From Bacteroidales bacterium (GTDB taxonomy: Bacteria > Bacteroidota > Bacteroidia > Bacteroidales > UBA932), in the NCBI GenBank assembly GCA_017399865.1, contig JAFQAT010000063.1, positions 1-34,581 on the forward strand: DNA of 34,581 bases, in the 5' to 3' direction. Below, piece after piece: positions 7,329 through 16,839 of the stretch; within the stretch, counting starts at the first letter, position 1; each line of letters starts with the position of its first letter. The notes below the pieces were generated by a model. It had not been told where the DNA came from. It saw only the letters and a list, made by a program, of their open reading frames with translations, and made no database searches. Both the position numbers and the translations under genes were made by a program.

Positions 7329-7415
7329 TCAGTCCTTCCTGACCTTTCTGACGCAATGGGCGATAATAGTCAGGGCTATTATTGTCAGCATAGCAAGCAG
7401 CATTAAGTGTAACAT
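7329..7415 (-). CDS. Possible 28-residue single-span membrane microprotein
   Basis: ATG at 7415, TGA at 7329-7331. The peptide is MLHLMLLAMLTIIALTII followed by a basic end (AHCVRKVRKD): one strongly hydrophobic helix with a positively charged C-terminus, like many small bacterial membrane proteins. It starts 7 nt after the stop codon of the SGNH hydrolase gene on the same strand and ends 8 nt before the convergent regulator gene, so it would fill the otherwise empty gap 7321-7422. No clear ribosome binding site, and such a short ORF can arise by chance. Confidence 0.3.
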   Translation of the reverse strand: MLHLMLLAMLTIIALTIIAHCVRKVRKD

Positions 7416-7422
7416 ACGTGGA

Positions 7423-8118
7423 CTACAGATATCGGTTGATTATTGTATTTGCAATCAGCCTGTGACCTTCTGCATTAGGGTGTATGCCGTCCGGACAATA
7501 TAAAGCCTTCATGTCTCCCCTATAAGTATCGAACGGGGTAGTGATGTCAAATATCCTCGTGCCTGTCAGGCCGGCAATCTTGAAAAGGCTTCTGTTGTAG
7601 CTTTCGTGCCATCTGGATATTATTCCCACATCACCGCCGAGCCACTTCACGACATTGGCTTTCTGCTGATCGGACATCATGCGGCTGAAGAAAGAAAAAT
7701 ACATATCGGATATGATCGGCGGAAGGGAGACGATCACAGGAATCGAACCGAGCGACCTGATCCTCTCGATCAGTTTCTGGAACTGGTCTCCGAAAGAGTC
7801 GAGAGTCGTCTTTGGGTTATGCTCCTGTTCCGGAGACAGGGCGATCTTCATCCAGTCGAAATCGCAGTCGTTTCCGCCATATTCAAGAAAGGTGTAGTCG
7901 GAGGCCGCGATTTCCGCAGAATGGCGGTCGATGACATTGCTGCCGAATCCGACCGTGCATCCGAACTTGCCGTAGTTTTCGACCGACATGTCAAGCTCGT
8001 TTCCTATTATATCCATATAGTTGGAATCGGTCACTGCGTATCTGTTGTCATTTCTCAGGACTACTCCCTTGGTAAGAGAATCTCCGAGTGCGATAATTCT
8101 TGTCCTGCTCATTTTCAT
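7423..8118 (-). CDS. SGNH/GDSL family hydrolase
   Basis: 231 residues without a signal peptide, so probably cytoplasmic. Block I GDSLTKG holds the nucleophile Ser14, block III GGND holds Asn83, and block V DGIHPNAEGH holds Asp210 and His213; together these are the catalytic set of the GDSL esterase/lipase superfamily. Substrates of this superfamily range from acyl esters to acetylated sugars and cannot be named here. ATG 8118 and ATG 8112 are both possible starts. A TAACTTTG box (8140-8133, minus) lies 14 nt before 8118, next to a perfect 12-bp palindrome. The gene is divergent from the membrane LytTR regulator and shares its control region. Confidence 0.87.
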   Translation of the reverse strand: MKMSRTRIIALGDSLTKGVVLRNDNRYAVTDSNYMDIIGNELDMSVENYGKFGCTVGFGSNVIDRHSAEIAASDYTFLEYGGNDCDFDWMKIALSPEQEHNPKTTLDSFGDQFQKLIERIRSLGSIPVIVSLPPIISDMYFSFFSRMMSDQQKANVVKWLGGDVGIISRWHESYNRSLFKIAGLTGTRIFDITTPFDTYRGDMKALYCPDGIHPNAEGHRLIANTIINRYL

Positions 8119-8132
8119 TTGGTTTTATGCTG

Positions 8133-8158
8133 CAAAGTTATAGCGGGCAGACGTCTGC
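8133..8158 (-). promoter_or_regulatory. Promoter and palindromic operator candidate of the SGNH hydrolase gene
   Basis: TAACTTTG (8140-8133 on the minus strand) fits the -7 consensus. Immediately upstream is the perfect 12-bp palindrome GCAGACGTCTGC (8147-8158), located between the -7 and -33 regions, a typical operator position. Confidence 0.5.
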
Positions 8159-8205
8159 ATGAAAAAGCAGTCACCGGGATGAATAAAAAGAGACGAAAAC
8201 AGCCT

Positions 8206-8266
8206 ATTTAGGGATAAACCGGCACATTTAGGGACGTTTGACAAATAATTACTATATTTGTCCCTA
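8206..8266 (+). promoter_or_regulatory. Repeat operators and -7 box of the membrane LytTR gene
   Basis: ATTTAGGGA occurs at 8206-8214 and 8226-8234: identical 9-bp direct repeats with an 11-bp spacer. The core TAGGGAC (8229-8235) reappears inverted as GTCCCTA at 8260-8266, overlapping the end of the -7 element TATATTTG (8253-8260). LytTR proteins such as AgrA are known to bind 9-bp direct repeats about 12 bp apart, so this geometry fits. No -33 TTTG at normal spacing is present, as expected of an activator-dependent promoter. Confidence 0.6.
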
Positions 8267-8282
8267 CATAAAAGGTACAAAA

Positions 8283-9083
8283 ATGAACAAGACGATCAGC
8301 AGAATGACTTCAGGAGCAGGCACCATAATCCACTCCCTGATAATCCCGGTTTTCATCCTGATATTCACAATATATTACAGGCCATACGGAATATTCGAAA
8401 CACTCAGCATGGAAAACGCATCGTTCACATTCAACGTGACGATCCTTTTCTGCATAGTCCTGGTGTCCGTATCAATTACCAGGGGATGGCTCTACCTTCT
8501 GGGAAAATACACGGAGCTGACACCATTCGTGTACATGCTCTGGAGCATCGGTGAGATTCTGACCGCATCTCTGTTCTGCTCACTGTACTATGTGCTGATG
8601 TGCAGCGACCCTCTGCCTTTCTACGAGGCGGCAGGCGCCTCCTTCATAAGGCTGCTGACCATGGGAATATACCCATACGGATTCCTTTGGATGGCGTTCA
8701 TTATATATGCAGAAGACAACGCAGTCCCTGCTGAAGACAGCTCGCTGATACGGTTCCATGACGAGTACAAGAAGCTGAGGTTCGTGATCGCCGCCGAGGC
8801 CGTGATCTTCATAAGGTCTGAAGACAATTACGTGCAGATACATTATCTTGACGGCGGCAAGACAAAGAAATTCATACTGCGCTCTTCCATGAGGGCTCTT
8901 GAAGAGACATTGAGCAGACATGGCCTCGTACGCTGCCACAGATCATATTTCATCAACCCGGCATTCATAAAGATAGTCCACAGGGACGATGCCGGCCTGA
9001 TCGTCGCCGAGCTGAAGCAGGACGGATACGAAAGCATCCCGATATCACGAAAATACCAGGATGCGATAACTAAGCTTCTGTAA
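8283..9083 (+). CDS. Membrane-anchored LytTR DNA-binding regulator
   Basis: 266 residues from the ATG at 8283; an in-frame ATG at 8238 lies upstream of the -7 box (8253-8260) and cannot be the start. Four membrane segments (about 14-32, 50-70, 83-106, 118-142) are followed by a LytTR domain (about 163-266) with FIRSEDNYVQIHYL, HRSYFINPAFIKIV and ISRKYQ. There is no receiver or kinase domain, so it is a one-component regulator tethered to the inner membrane, a type known in Bacteroidetes. Repeat sites in its own promoter suggest autoregulation or control by the LytTR response regulator 1 kb away. The signal sensed by the membrane part is unknown. Confidence 0.88.
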   Translation: MNKTISRMTSGAGTIIHSLIIPVFILIFTIYYRPYGIFETLSMENASFTFNVTILFCIVLVSVSITRGWLYLLGKYTELTPFVYMLWSIGEILTASLFCSLYYVLMCSDPLPFYEAAGASFIRLLTMGIYPYGFLWMAFIIYAEDNAVPAEDSSLIRFHDEYKKLRFVIAAEAVIFIRSEDNYVQIHYLDGGKTKKFILRSSMRALEETLSRHGLVRCHRSYFINPAFIKIVHRDDAGLIVAELKQDGYESIPISRKYQDAITKLL

Positions 9084-9096
9084 GCTCTGGCTGAGG

Positions 9097-10290
9097 TCAG
9101 ATCTTCAGCTTGATGCCAGATCTGCCGGCCAGTGCCGCCAAGGCTGTGCAGAGCAGAGAAAAGAGGGCGCATTTGAGCAGACCCAGCGCTCCGGTAAGCC
9201 AGTCTATGGTATAGACCCCGAAAACTGCAAGTATGCTGTAAAGCACATACGGCATCATATAGACCGTCAGAGTCGCCGTTCCGGATGCCTTGACAGGACG
9301 GAACCAGCCCGTCTTTCCATATGATTCAAGAATACGCAGGATGAGATACAGACATATGGACAGAGAGGTCACGTAAAGGCACCATGGCAAGGTTCCGAGA
9401 AGTTTGGATATGATCCACCAATGGTGAAAGAGGGCCGCTGCGAGGGCGGAGATGACGGCAGCTGCGAGTGCACAGCCGATCCTGACGGTACATCTGCGCG
9501 AAGACAGACGGCTCTCGGCAAGCGAGAAAAGCATGCCTCCTGAAGCCATGATGGCAGAAGATGCATTGCCAAGTCTTAGCGCATCCGCCATGTCTGCGAT
9601 AAAGGATGGCCCTTCTATCAGATAACTTCCGTCACGCATCTGCGTAAGAAGAAGATTTGCAACGCAGAGGGCAAGCCAGACGAAGGCGATGCGGAAAGGT
9701 TTCCTGCGGCAGAGGAGATATGTTACGGCGCAGAAACAGTAAGCCCACCCGATGAGTCCGAGGATGCCCCACCATCCGGCAGAGAAGAAGCCTCCCTCAG
9801 GAGTGCGGAAGGTAAGCGCAAGAAAGGCCAGAATGGCCAGGCCTGCAGCCTGGAGCCATCTTTTAGCCCTGAATTCCTTCGGATATGAATTCCATATGAG
9901 GAAGAATGCCATCACCATCATGATGCGATAGAAATTGACACCATATCCGGCAACGGAAGAGAATCCATCTTCTGAATTGACTATGAAGACCCCCATCAGA
10001 AGAAGTGCAAGAGTGCGGGAAAGAATGTGGCTGAGGGTGGATTCGCCGCTGCAGCCCTTGGCAAAGCGGTTCTCTATCGCATAAGGCACGGACATTCCCA
10101 TGGCAAACAGGAACATCGGGAAGACGACATCAGAAACGCCCATTCCATCCTCCAGCATGGCAAAATGTTCCAGAAAATGCGGCACGCCTCCTACGGTCCA
10201 GAAATCATTGACGAAGACCATAAGAAGCATCGTAAGACCACGGAGCATGTCTATTGCCTCGTTACGCCTTGAAAACAGACTGTATTCCAT
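9097..10290 (-). CDS. DUF5009 family membrane protein (HGSNAT/YeiB-like acyltransferase relative)
   Basis: 397 residues, about 10 hydrophobic segments. The start, NEAIDMLRGLTMLLMVFVNDF, and the following GVSDVVFPMFLFAMGMSVPYA are the hallmarks of the DUF5009 family, related to heparan-alpha-glucosaminide N-acetyltransferase and DUF1624. Relatives move acetyl groups across a membrane onto sugar amines, but the bacterial substrate is not established and the exact role here is inference. The start codon is 6 nt after the stop codon of the OstA-like gene, so it is probably the last gene of the guaB-surA-ostA operon. Its stop is 13 nt from the convergent LytTR gene. Confidence 0.82.
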   Translation of the reverse strand: MEYSLFSRRNEAIDMLRGLTMLLMVFVNDFWTVGGVPHFLEHFAMLEDGMGVSDVVFPMFLFAMGMSVPYAIENRFAKGCSGESTLSHILSRTLALLLMGVFIVNSEDGFSSVAGYGVNFYRIMMVMAFFLIWNSYPKEFRAKRWLQAAGLAILAFLALTFRTPEGGFFSAGWWGILGLIGWAYCFCAVTYLLCRRKPFRIAFVWLALCVANLLLTQMRDGSYLIEGPSFIADMADALRLGNASSAIMASGGMLFSLAESRLSSRRCTVRIGCALAAAVISALAAALFHHWWIISKLLGTLPWCLYVTSLSICLYLILRILESYGKTGWFRPVKASGTATLTVYMMPYVLYSILAVFGVYTIDWLTGALGLLKCALFSLLCTALAALAGRSGIKLKI

Positions 10291-10296
10291 TGTATA

Positions 10297-12993
10297 TTAT
10301 TTAGAACGGCTTTCCTGACGGGCTTTTTTCGCCTCGAACTTCAACCGGTATTTCTCCAGTACGGCAGCGTCCTTCTCTGCCTGACGGGCAGCTTTTTCAA
10401 GAGCGGCTTTCTTGCGGCGGCGTTCCTTTTCCAGACGTTTGGCTTCTTTTGCTGCAGCTTTTTCGGCATCGCGCTTGTCCAGTTCGGCCCAGCGCGCCTC
10501 ACGCTCTTCCTGCTTCTTCTTCCGGGCAGCTTCCCTGGCAGCTTTCTTCTCGGCCTTGATGCGTGCCTTCTCAGCCTTTGCCAGCTCCTTCGGGGTCATG
10601 GCGGCTTTCGCAAGGCTGTCGGTAGCAGCCAACGAATCCGCAACTGCAAGAGAATCCGATAATGCGGATCTGAGGGTATCTTTCGTTGAAAGAGTGTCTC
10701 TTGTCAACAGACTGTCTGAAACGGCAAGGGTATCCTTGAGGGCAAGACTGTCGGCAAGGGCGAGGCTGTCAAGCCGAGCCTGCTCTGCAGCGCGTGATTC
10801 AGCTATCCTGCGCTCACGTTCCCTGACGGCGCGCAGCGAATCCCTTACTTCTATCTGACGATAGACATCGTTCATATATCCAGGGAAGTAGATATCCGTC
10901 TGCCTGAAGGTAGCTCTAGGACGGGCGCTGTATGATCTTCTTTCGCTTGGACGGAGAGACAGAGGGGTCACGGCATTGCGGTCTGCCGGTCTTTTTTCAG
11001 GCTGCCAGTTGAAGCCCTTGAGGACCTTTTCGTCCTCCTTCAGCTGGACCACCGGATATCCGTCATTCTTCGGTGCTTCGTAATAATAGACACGTTCGAT
11101 ATTACCGTCCTTGAAGGTAGCGGAAAGCATCTTCGAATCCGCCTTGTTGACCGTAGCCAGAGCATCGTTCTCCTCGATGAAGAATACTGCAGAAGCGCCT
11201 CCCAGGGCATCAAACCTCTCAAGGCCTCCCTTCTCGTCAAAGAAAGCGAGCATTTCCGTTGCCCTTATCTGGTCAAAAAGTTCCGCATCCTCCTGGATGG
11301 TGATGAAAGCATTGGACATCAGACTGGCCTTCTGCATTGCGCCTTCGCTTATCACGACGGTGATGCTGTCGGCGGCATACTGCCTGCGGACTTCCTGCCA
11401 AATGATAGGCTCATTGAACAGGCGTGCCAGAGAATCCAGGTCCGAATAGACCAGTGAATCGCAGACTACCTGCATATTCTTCTTATATATCCTTACGTTG
11501 CGAAGAGCTTCCAGAAAGCCGATTCCTGTAGTGTCGGGAGGTGTAACCTCCACTGAATCGGCAACCGACAGGGAATCCGTCACAACAAGAGAATCCAAGA
11601 CTCCGAGAGAGTCTGCCGATGCCACAAGCGAATCTTTCGTCACGGACAGACTGTCCGGCAAAGAAAGTCCCATGCGCGCTCCTGGCACCATCGGAGGAAT
11701 CTCCGGCCTTGGGTTTATGCTTGTCGCAGTAGAATCGGGATGCGGAGGAGCTGCCGATGCCTTTCGCAGTCCGGTACTACCCTGAGGTCCCCTCGGAGCC
11801 GGAGCCGTCTGCGGGCCCGGACCAGCCGCAGGCCGTCCCGGGTTCTGGCCGGCCTTCTTGGCTTCCGCCTCCTTCTTGGCACGGTAGTTCGGATCGTTCA
11901 TGGCCTCCTCTTCAGCTGCCTTGGCTGCCGCCTCGGCAGCTTTCTTCCTGAACTCACCTACCGGATCCACATCAAGGTCCGAAAGCCTCTTCTTAGAGTC
12001 CGCGACCACCGTAGAATCGATGTCGCACATACGGACAGTATAATATACGAGCTTCTCTGCTCCCATATATACAGTGTCGATGGTCCCGTCTTCCTCTTCC
12101 GTCTGTGTTATCACAGCCGGCTTGCGGGTCAAGGTCACCTTCGAAAGCGAATCCTGATAGAAAAGACGGCCTGCAAGCGCGAACACATTACGGGTCGTAT
12201 CTGTCATCTGCGCGCGACCGAGCATTTCGACATCCTGGGCTACTCTGTAGAAATAAAGGCTGTCGCACCATCCTTCCTGGTCAGGAGTCATCACATGGAC
12301 CTCGTCATTGAAAAGGAAGAGTTCCCTGTTCCGGTCGTACCATCCCTTCTCAGAAGACAGCATATTGTCATCCTGCCATGCATTGGTTCCTCTTCCGAAA
12401 GTCGCCAGATTGAGGTCCGACTCATATTCCAGACGGGAGGTCATGACGAATATCGAGTCGGTGAACATATTCACATCCTTCTCGAATGTGAAAAGCTTTA
12501 TCCTGGATTCATATGTTCCCTCGCGGCTCTCAATTATCTGACCGTCCTTGTCCCTCATCGCGCCACCGTTCTTGAATATGGCGACGGAATCCTTCGTATT
12601 GTAGTCCAGATGCCTGGTACGCAGGGTGTTATGATCCTTGTCGGTAAGCTGAACGACAGAACCCCTGAACTGTGCGAGGTCCTCGTCGATAAGATATTTC
12701 AGATTGTCGCTGGTAAGTACGGTCTCGTCCTGGAGGATGCTCACATTTCCCCAGGCATCGATGACCTTGGTCTCCATGTTCCACAATGCAGTGTCACATA
12801 TGAGATATGTGCCGTTATGAAGAAACCTTGCCGGTCCGACCACCTTCCTGTATCTGCCGCCTTCCACATCCACCATCTTGGCGGACTTGGCGCTCATCAG
12901 CCAGATGAGGCTATCCTTCTGCTCCTCATCCTGCTGGGCAGAAAGGGGCAGACAAATGAGCATGGCAAGCAATATATAGGTCAGTCTCTTCAT
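10297..12993 (-). CDS. OstA/LptA-like outer-membrane biogenesis protein with repeat-rich inserts
   Basis: 898 residues. Signal peptide about 1-19 (cleavage after PLSAQ region). Residues about 30-330 are OstA/LptA-like beta repeats, recognisable in VVGPARFLHNGTYLICDTA, VIDAWGNVSI and LTSDNLKYLIDEDLAQF; a second OstA-like part lies about 495-700. In Bacteroidetes such proteins are taken to serve lipopolysaccharide transport in the periplasm. Between and after these lie unusual regions: an Ala/Pro-rich stretch (about 350-440), DSL-type repeats at about 441-487 and 740-794, and a Lys/Glu/Ala-rich helical tail (about 795-898). The gene follows the SurA-like gene by 12 nt. The tail is very basic for an exported protein and may contact peptidoglycan or lipopolysaccharide (inference). 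Confidence 0.85.
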   Translation of the reverse strand: MKRLTYILLAMLICLPLSAQQDEEQKDSLIWLMSAKSAKMVDVEGGRYRKVVGPARFLHNGTYLICDTALWNMETKVIDAWGNVSILQDETVLTSDNLKYLIDEDLAQFRGSVVQLTDKDHNTLRTRHLDYNTKDSVAIFKNGGAMRDKDGQIIESREGTYESRIKLFTFEKDVNMFTDSIFVMTSRLEYESDLNLATFGRGTNAWQDDNMLSSEKGWYDRNRELFLFNDEVHVMTPDQEGWCDSLYFYRVAQDVEMLGRAQMTDTTRNVFALAGRLFYQDSLSKVTLTRKPAVITQTEEEDGTIDTVYMGAEKLVYYTVRMCDIDSTVVADSKKRLSDLDVDPVGEFRKKAAEAAAKAAEEEAMNDPNYRAKKEAEAKKAGQNPGRPAAGPGPQTAPAPRGPQGSTGLRKASAAPPHPDSTATSINPRPEIPPMVPGARMGLSLPDSLSVTKDSLVASADSLGVLDSLVVTDSLSVADSVEVTPPDTTGIGFLEALRNVRIYKKNMQVVCDSLVYSDLDSLARLFNEPIIWQEVRRQYAADSITVVISEGAMQKASLMSNAFITIQEDAELFDQIRATEMLAFFDEKGGLERFDALGGASAVFFIEENDALATVNKADSKMLSATFKDGNIERVYYYEAPKNDGYPVVQLKEDEKVLKGFNWQPEKRPADRNAVTPLSLRPSERRSYSARPRATFRQTDIYFPGYMNDVYRQIEVRDSLRAVRERERRIAESRAAEQARLDSLALADSLALKDTLAVSDSLLTRDTLSTKDTLRSALSDSLAVADSLAATDSLAKAAMTPKELAKAEKARIKAEKKAAREAARKKKQEEREARWAELDKRDAEKAAAKEAKRLEKERRRKKAALEKAARQAEKDAAVLEKYRLKFEAKKARQESRSK

Positions 12994-13005
12994 CGGCGGC
13001 TACAG

Positions 13006-14391
13006 TTATTCAGCCTTGCGGAATTTCTCATACCATCCTTCACGCTCGAACACACAGTCTTCGAACATAGGATCGATCACGATATAGGTGGATTCTATCT
13101 TTGAGTTGATGAAGTCATCGATCGCCTTCATCTGGAGCTCGCCCCTCGCATTGTCAAGAAGGAGGGTGTAGTCGTTGCTGAATGAGGCAGGGTGGGCCGG
13201 TATGATCTTGTCCACCTTGATGATCTTGTATACGGTGTTTCCGTCACGGCCCTCATTGTCAAGAGACTCTACAGGGACTGAAATCTCTCCTTCCTTAAGG
13301 TCTGCGATGGCCGCATAGTCCTGAGGCTTGAGCTGGTCGATCTCGAAGTATGACGAACCTGTATTAGGATCTGACATCTGACCGCCGTTTGTCCTGGTTG
13401 CCGGATCCTCGGAATAGAACCTTGCGGCAAGCTCGAAGGTCACAGCCTCATTATTCAGTTCTGTCTTAAGGCTGTCGAGCACATGGAAGGCCTTGCTTCT
13501 GTCGTCAGCTGTATATTCCGGCTTGAGAAGGATGTGACGCGCATTGAACATGTCGCCCTTCTTCTCCAGCACCTCGATGATATGGAAACCGTCCGGAGTC
13601 TCCACGATCTGGGACACCATGCCCGGCTTGAGAGCCATGGCAGCATCCGAGAACGCAGGCCAGAAGATTGACTTGGAAGCCATTCCGAGCTCACCTCCCT
13701 TACGGGCGCTGCCCGGGTCCTGTGAGTAGATCCTGGCAAGTGTAGAGAACTTCTCTCCGTTGATGATTCGTTCGCGGATGGCGAGAAGCCTTTCCTTGAC
13801 GGCAAGATTTGCCGCCTCGCGGTCTGGATATATGCATATCTGGCTCAGCTGATACTTTACCGGAACCATAGGAAGGTCTTCCGGATCAGCCGAATCCACA
13901 TATTTCTGCACATCGTATGGAGTAAGGGAAGGTATCTTTCCTGCTATTTCCTGCTGCATCTGCTGGGTAAGGGTCTGGTCCTCAAGATCGGAACGCCATT
14001 CCTGACGAAGCCTGTAGATAGGCTTTCCGAACTCCTTCTCCACAGCTTCCTCGCCTCCGAGGTTGGTCTTGAGCATGTCGATTCGGTTTGCAAGTTCGCT
14101 TTCCACCATTTCGTTGTTCACCACCAGCGAGTCTACCCTCGCCTGCATCAGGAAGAGCTTGGAAGCCATCATGTTCTCAAGAAGTTCGCACCTTGCCTTC
14201 CTGTCAGACTGCATTCCGTAATTGTACTGCATCATCTGTATCTCAGACTCGATGTCAGATATCATGATGACCTCATTACCGATAACGGCTACAGTCTTGT
14301 CCACTATGCCGCCCTGATACTTCTGGGCTGAAGCGCTTACCGAAGCGGCCGCAAACAAAAAGACAGCCACACCTTTCAAGATATGCCTCAT
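13006..14391 (-). CDS. SurA-like periplasmic peptidyl-prolyl cis-trans isomerase (two parvulin domains)
   Basis: 461 residues. Signal peptide 1-22 (SASA before Gln23). SurA N-terminal chaperone domain about 30-165 with VAVIGNEVIMISDIE; first parvulin domain about 178-280 (QLSQICIYP ... GGELGMASKS ... TPDGFHIIEVL); second about 283-395 (NARHILLKPEY ... NGGQMSDPNTGSSYFEID). It folds outer-membrane proteins in the periplasm. It sits between a SurA-N-like lipoprotein and the OstA-like gene, so the set covers outer-membrane protein and lipopolysaccharide assembly. Start 4 nt after the lipoprotein stop codon; operon transcription is almost certain. Confidence 0.92.
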   Translation of the reverse strand: MRHILKGVAVFLFAAASVSASAQKYQGGIVDKTVAVIGNEVIMISDIESEIQMMQYNYGMQSDRKARCELLENMMASKLFLMQARVDSLVVNNEMVESELANRIDMLKTNLGGEEAVEKEFGKPIYRLRQEWRSDLEDQTLTQQMQQEIAGKIPSLTPYDVQKYVDSADPEDLPMVPVKYQLSQICIYPDREAANLAVKERLLAIRERIINGEKFSTLARIYSQDPGSARKGGELGMASKSIFWPAFSDAAMALKPGMVSQIVETPDGFHIIEVLEKKGDMFNARHILLKPEYTADDRSKAFHVLDSLKTELNNEAVTFELAARFYSEDPATRTNGGQMSDPNTGSSYFEIDQLKPQDYAAIADLKEGEISVPVESLDNEGRDGNTVYKIIKVDKIIPAHPASFSNDYTLLLDNARGELQMKAIDDFINSKIESTYIVIDPMFEDCVFEREGWYEKFRKAE

Positions 14392-14395
14392 ATTC

Positions 14396-15255
14396 TTAAT
14401 AAATTACTAGTTTTCCGTTTTCGCGCGCATCATCCAGCAAATCCTGTTCCAAAGAGGAGGTCAGTGCCTGCTTGCGCGTGCTGATTATTATATCCTTTAT
14501 CCTTTCGGCAGAATACTCCATCGGGGCATATTCCCCTGCCTTGAGCATTTCTGAGACAAAGGCGAGATTCGTCACGCCGGTGGTATCATCCTGCCTTACC
14601 CATCCGTTCCTGACCTGTCCCAGCATGAAGTCATATGTCATTCCCATCTCCCTCGCCAATACTATAACATCCTGCCACTTGTCCTGCCATGTCGTGAACA
14701 TCATTGCAGACGAAAAGGCCAGGCTGTCCGCCTCCACCAGATCGTTTGCATCTGATGAGTCCATCTTCTTCCTTATTGTTTCCAGCATCGGGGACTCCGT
14801 ATGGATACGTAGGAACCTTGCCTTTATCAACGGCCTTTCCAGCCTGAAGTTCTCGATATGGGAGAGGTAATACTCCTCCACCTTGTCGTCGGAAACTGCG
14901 GTATCAAGCCTCTCGTTCACATAAAGCTGCTCGTAACGGTACTTCAGCAGGGATATGCGATAGTCCTCAAGTTCCTTGGTCACATCCTTCTCCGCCTTCG
15001 AGAGCTGCTGCTCGGCTATCGCCACAAAGATCTTGTCAGAGGCCCATGTATCTATATACTGACGGGCCAGCAGTATGCTGTCCTGTTCAGAAATCCCTTT
15101 AGGAACCACCTGGTCTATGTCGCTGCGGTAAAGCCTCTCCTTGCCTGCCTGAGCGACGACCTCTCCGTTATGCAAAAAGTTCGAAATCGCCCTGCACGAC
15201 GACAATGCCGGCAGGACGATCCCAATAATCGCTATGATACTGAACAGTCTTCTCA

Positions 15256-15256
<1 letters not shown>
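14396..15256 (-). CDS. Lipoprotein related to the SurA N-terminal chaperone domain, without a PPIase domain
   Basis: 286 residues. A lipoprotein signal with lipobox ALSSC, Cys21 being the lipidated residue. After it comes GEVVAQAGKERLYRSDIDQVV, like the start of SurA/PrsA-type foldases, then a long helical region. The parvulin signature (RHIL..., GG.L) is not seen. It starts where guaB stops (TAATG overlap) and is followed after 4 nt by the two-parvulin gene, so it probably assists the same folding pathway. Similar short SurA relatives occur beside surA in Bacteroidales. The role as a chaperone is inference. Confidence 0.75.
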
Positions 15257-16752
<1,496 letters not shown>

Positions 16753-16802
16753 TCATTTTTTCTGACATACGCATCAGCTTGAAAGGGAACTTCCTGAAAT
16801 AA

Positions 16803-16833
16803 TTGACCATATGGGAAATATTGATTAAATTTG
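16803..16833 (+). promoter_or_regulatory. Promoter of the TIGR01212 radical SAM gene
   Basis: TTG at 16803-16805, 20-nt spacer, TAAATTTG at 16826-16833. The ATG at 16840 follows the -7 box by only 6 nt, so transcription and translation should start at almost the same base. Confidence 0.7.
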
Positions 16834-16839
16834 CGAAGT

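Noticed and set aside
8238-8282. Earlier ATG for the membrane LytTR gene
   Set aside because: The -7 promoter box (8253-8260) lies within this extension, so the transcript begins after it.
11740-13104. Long plus-strand ORF of 454 codons opposite the OstA-like gene
   Set aside because: It is antisense to a clearly coding signal-peptide-bearing protein, has no recognisable domains, and its composition follows the complementary codons of the real gene.
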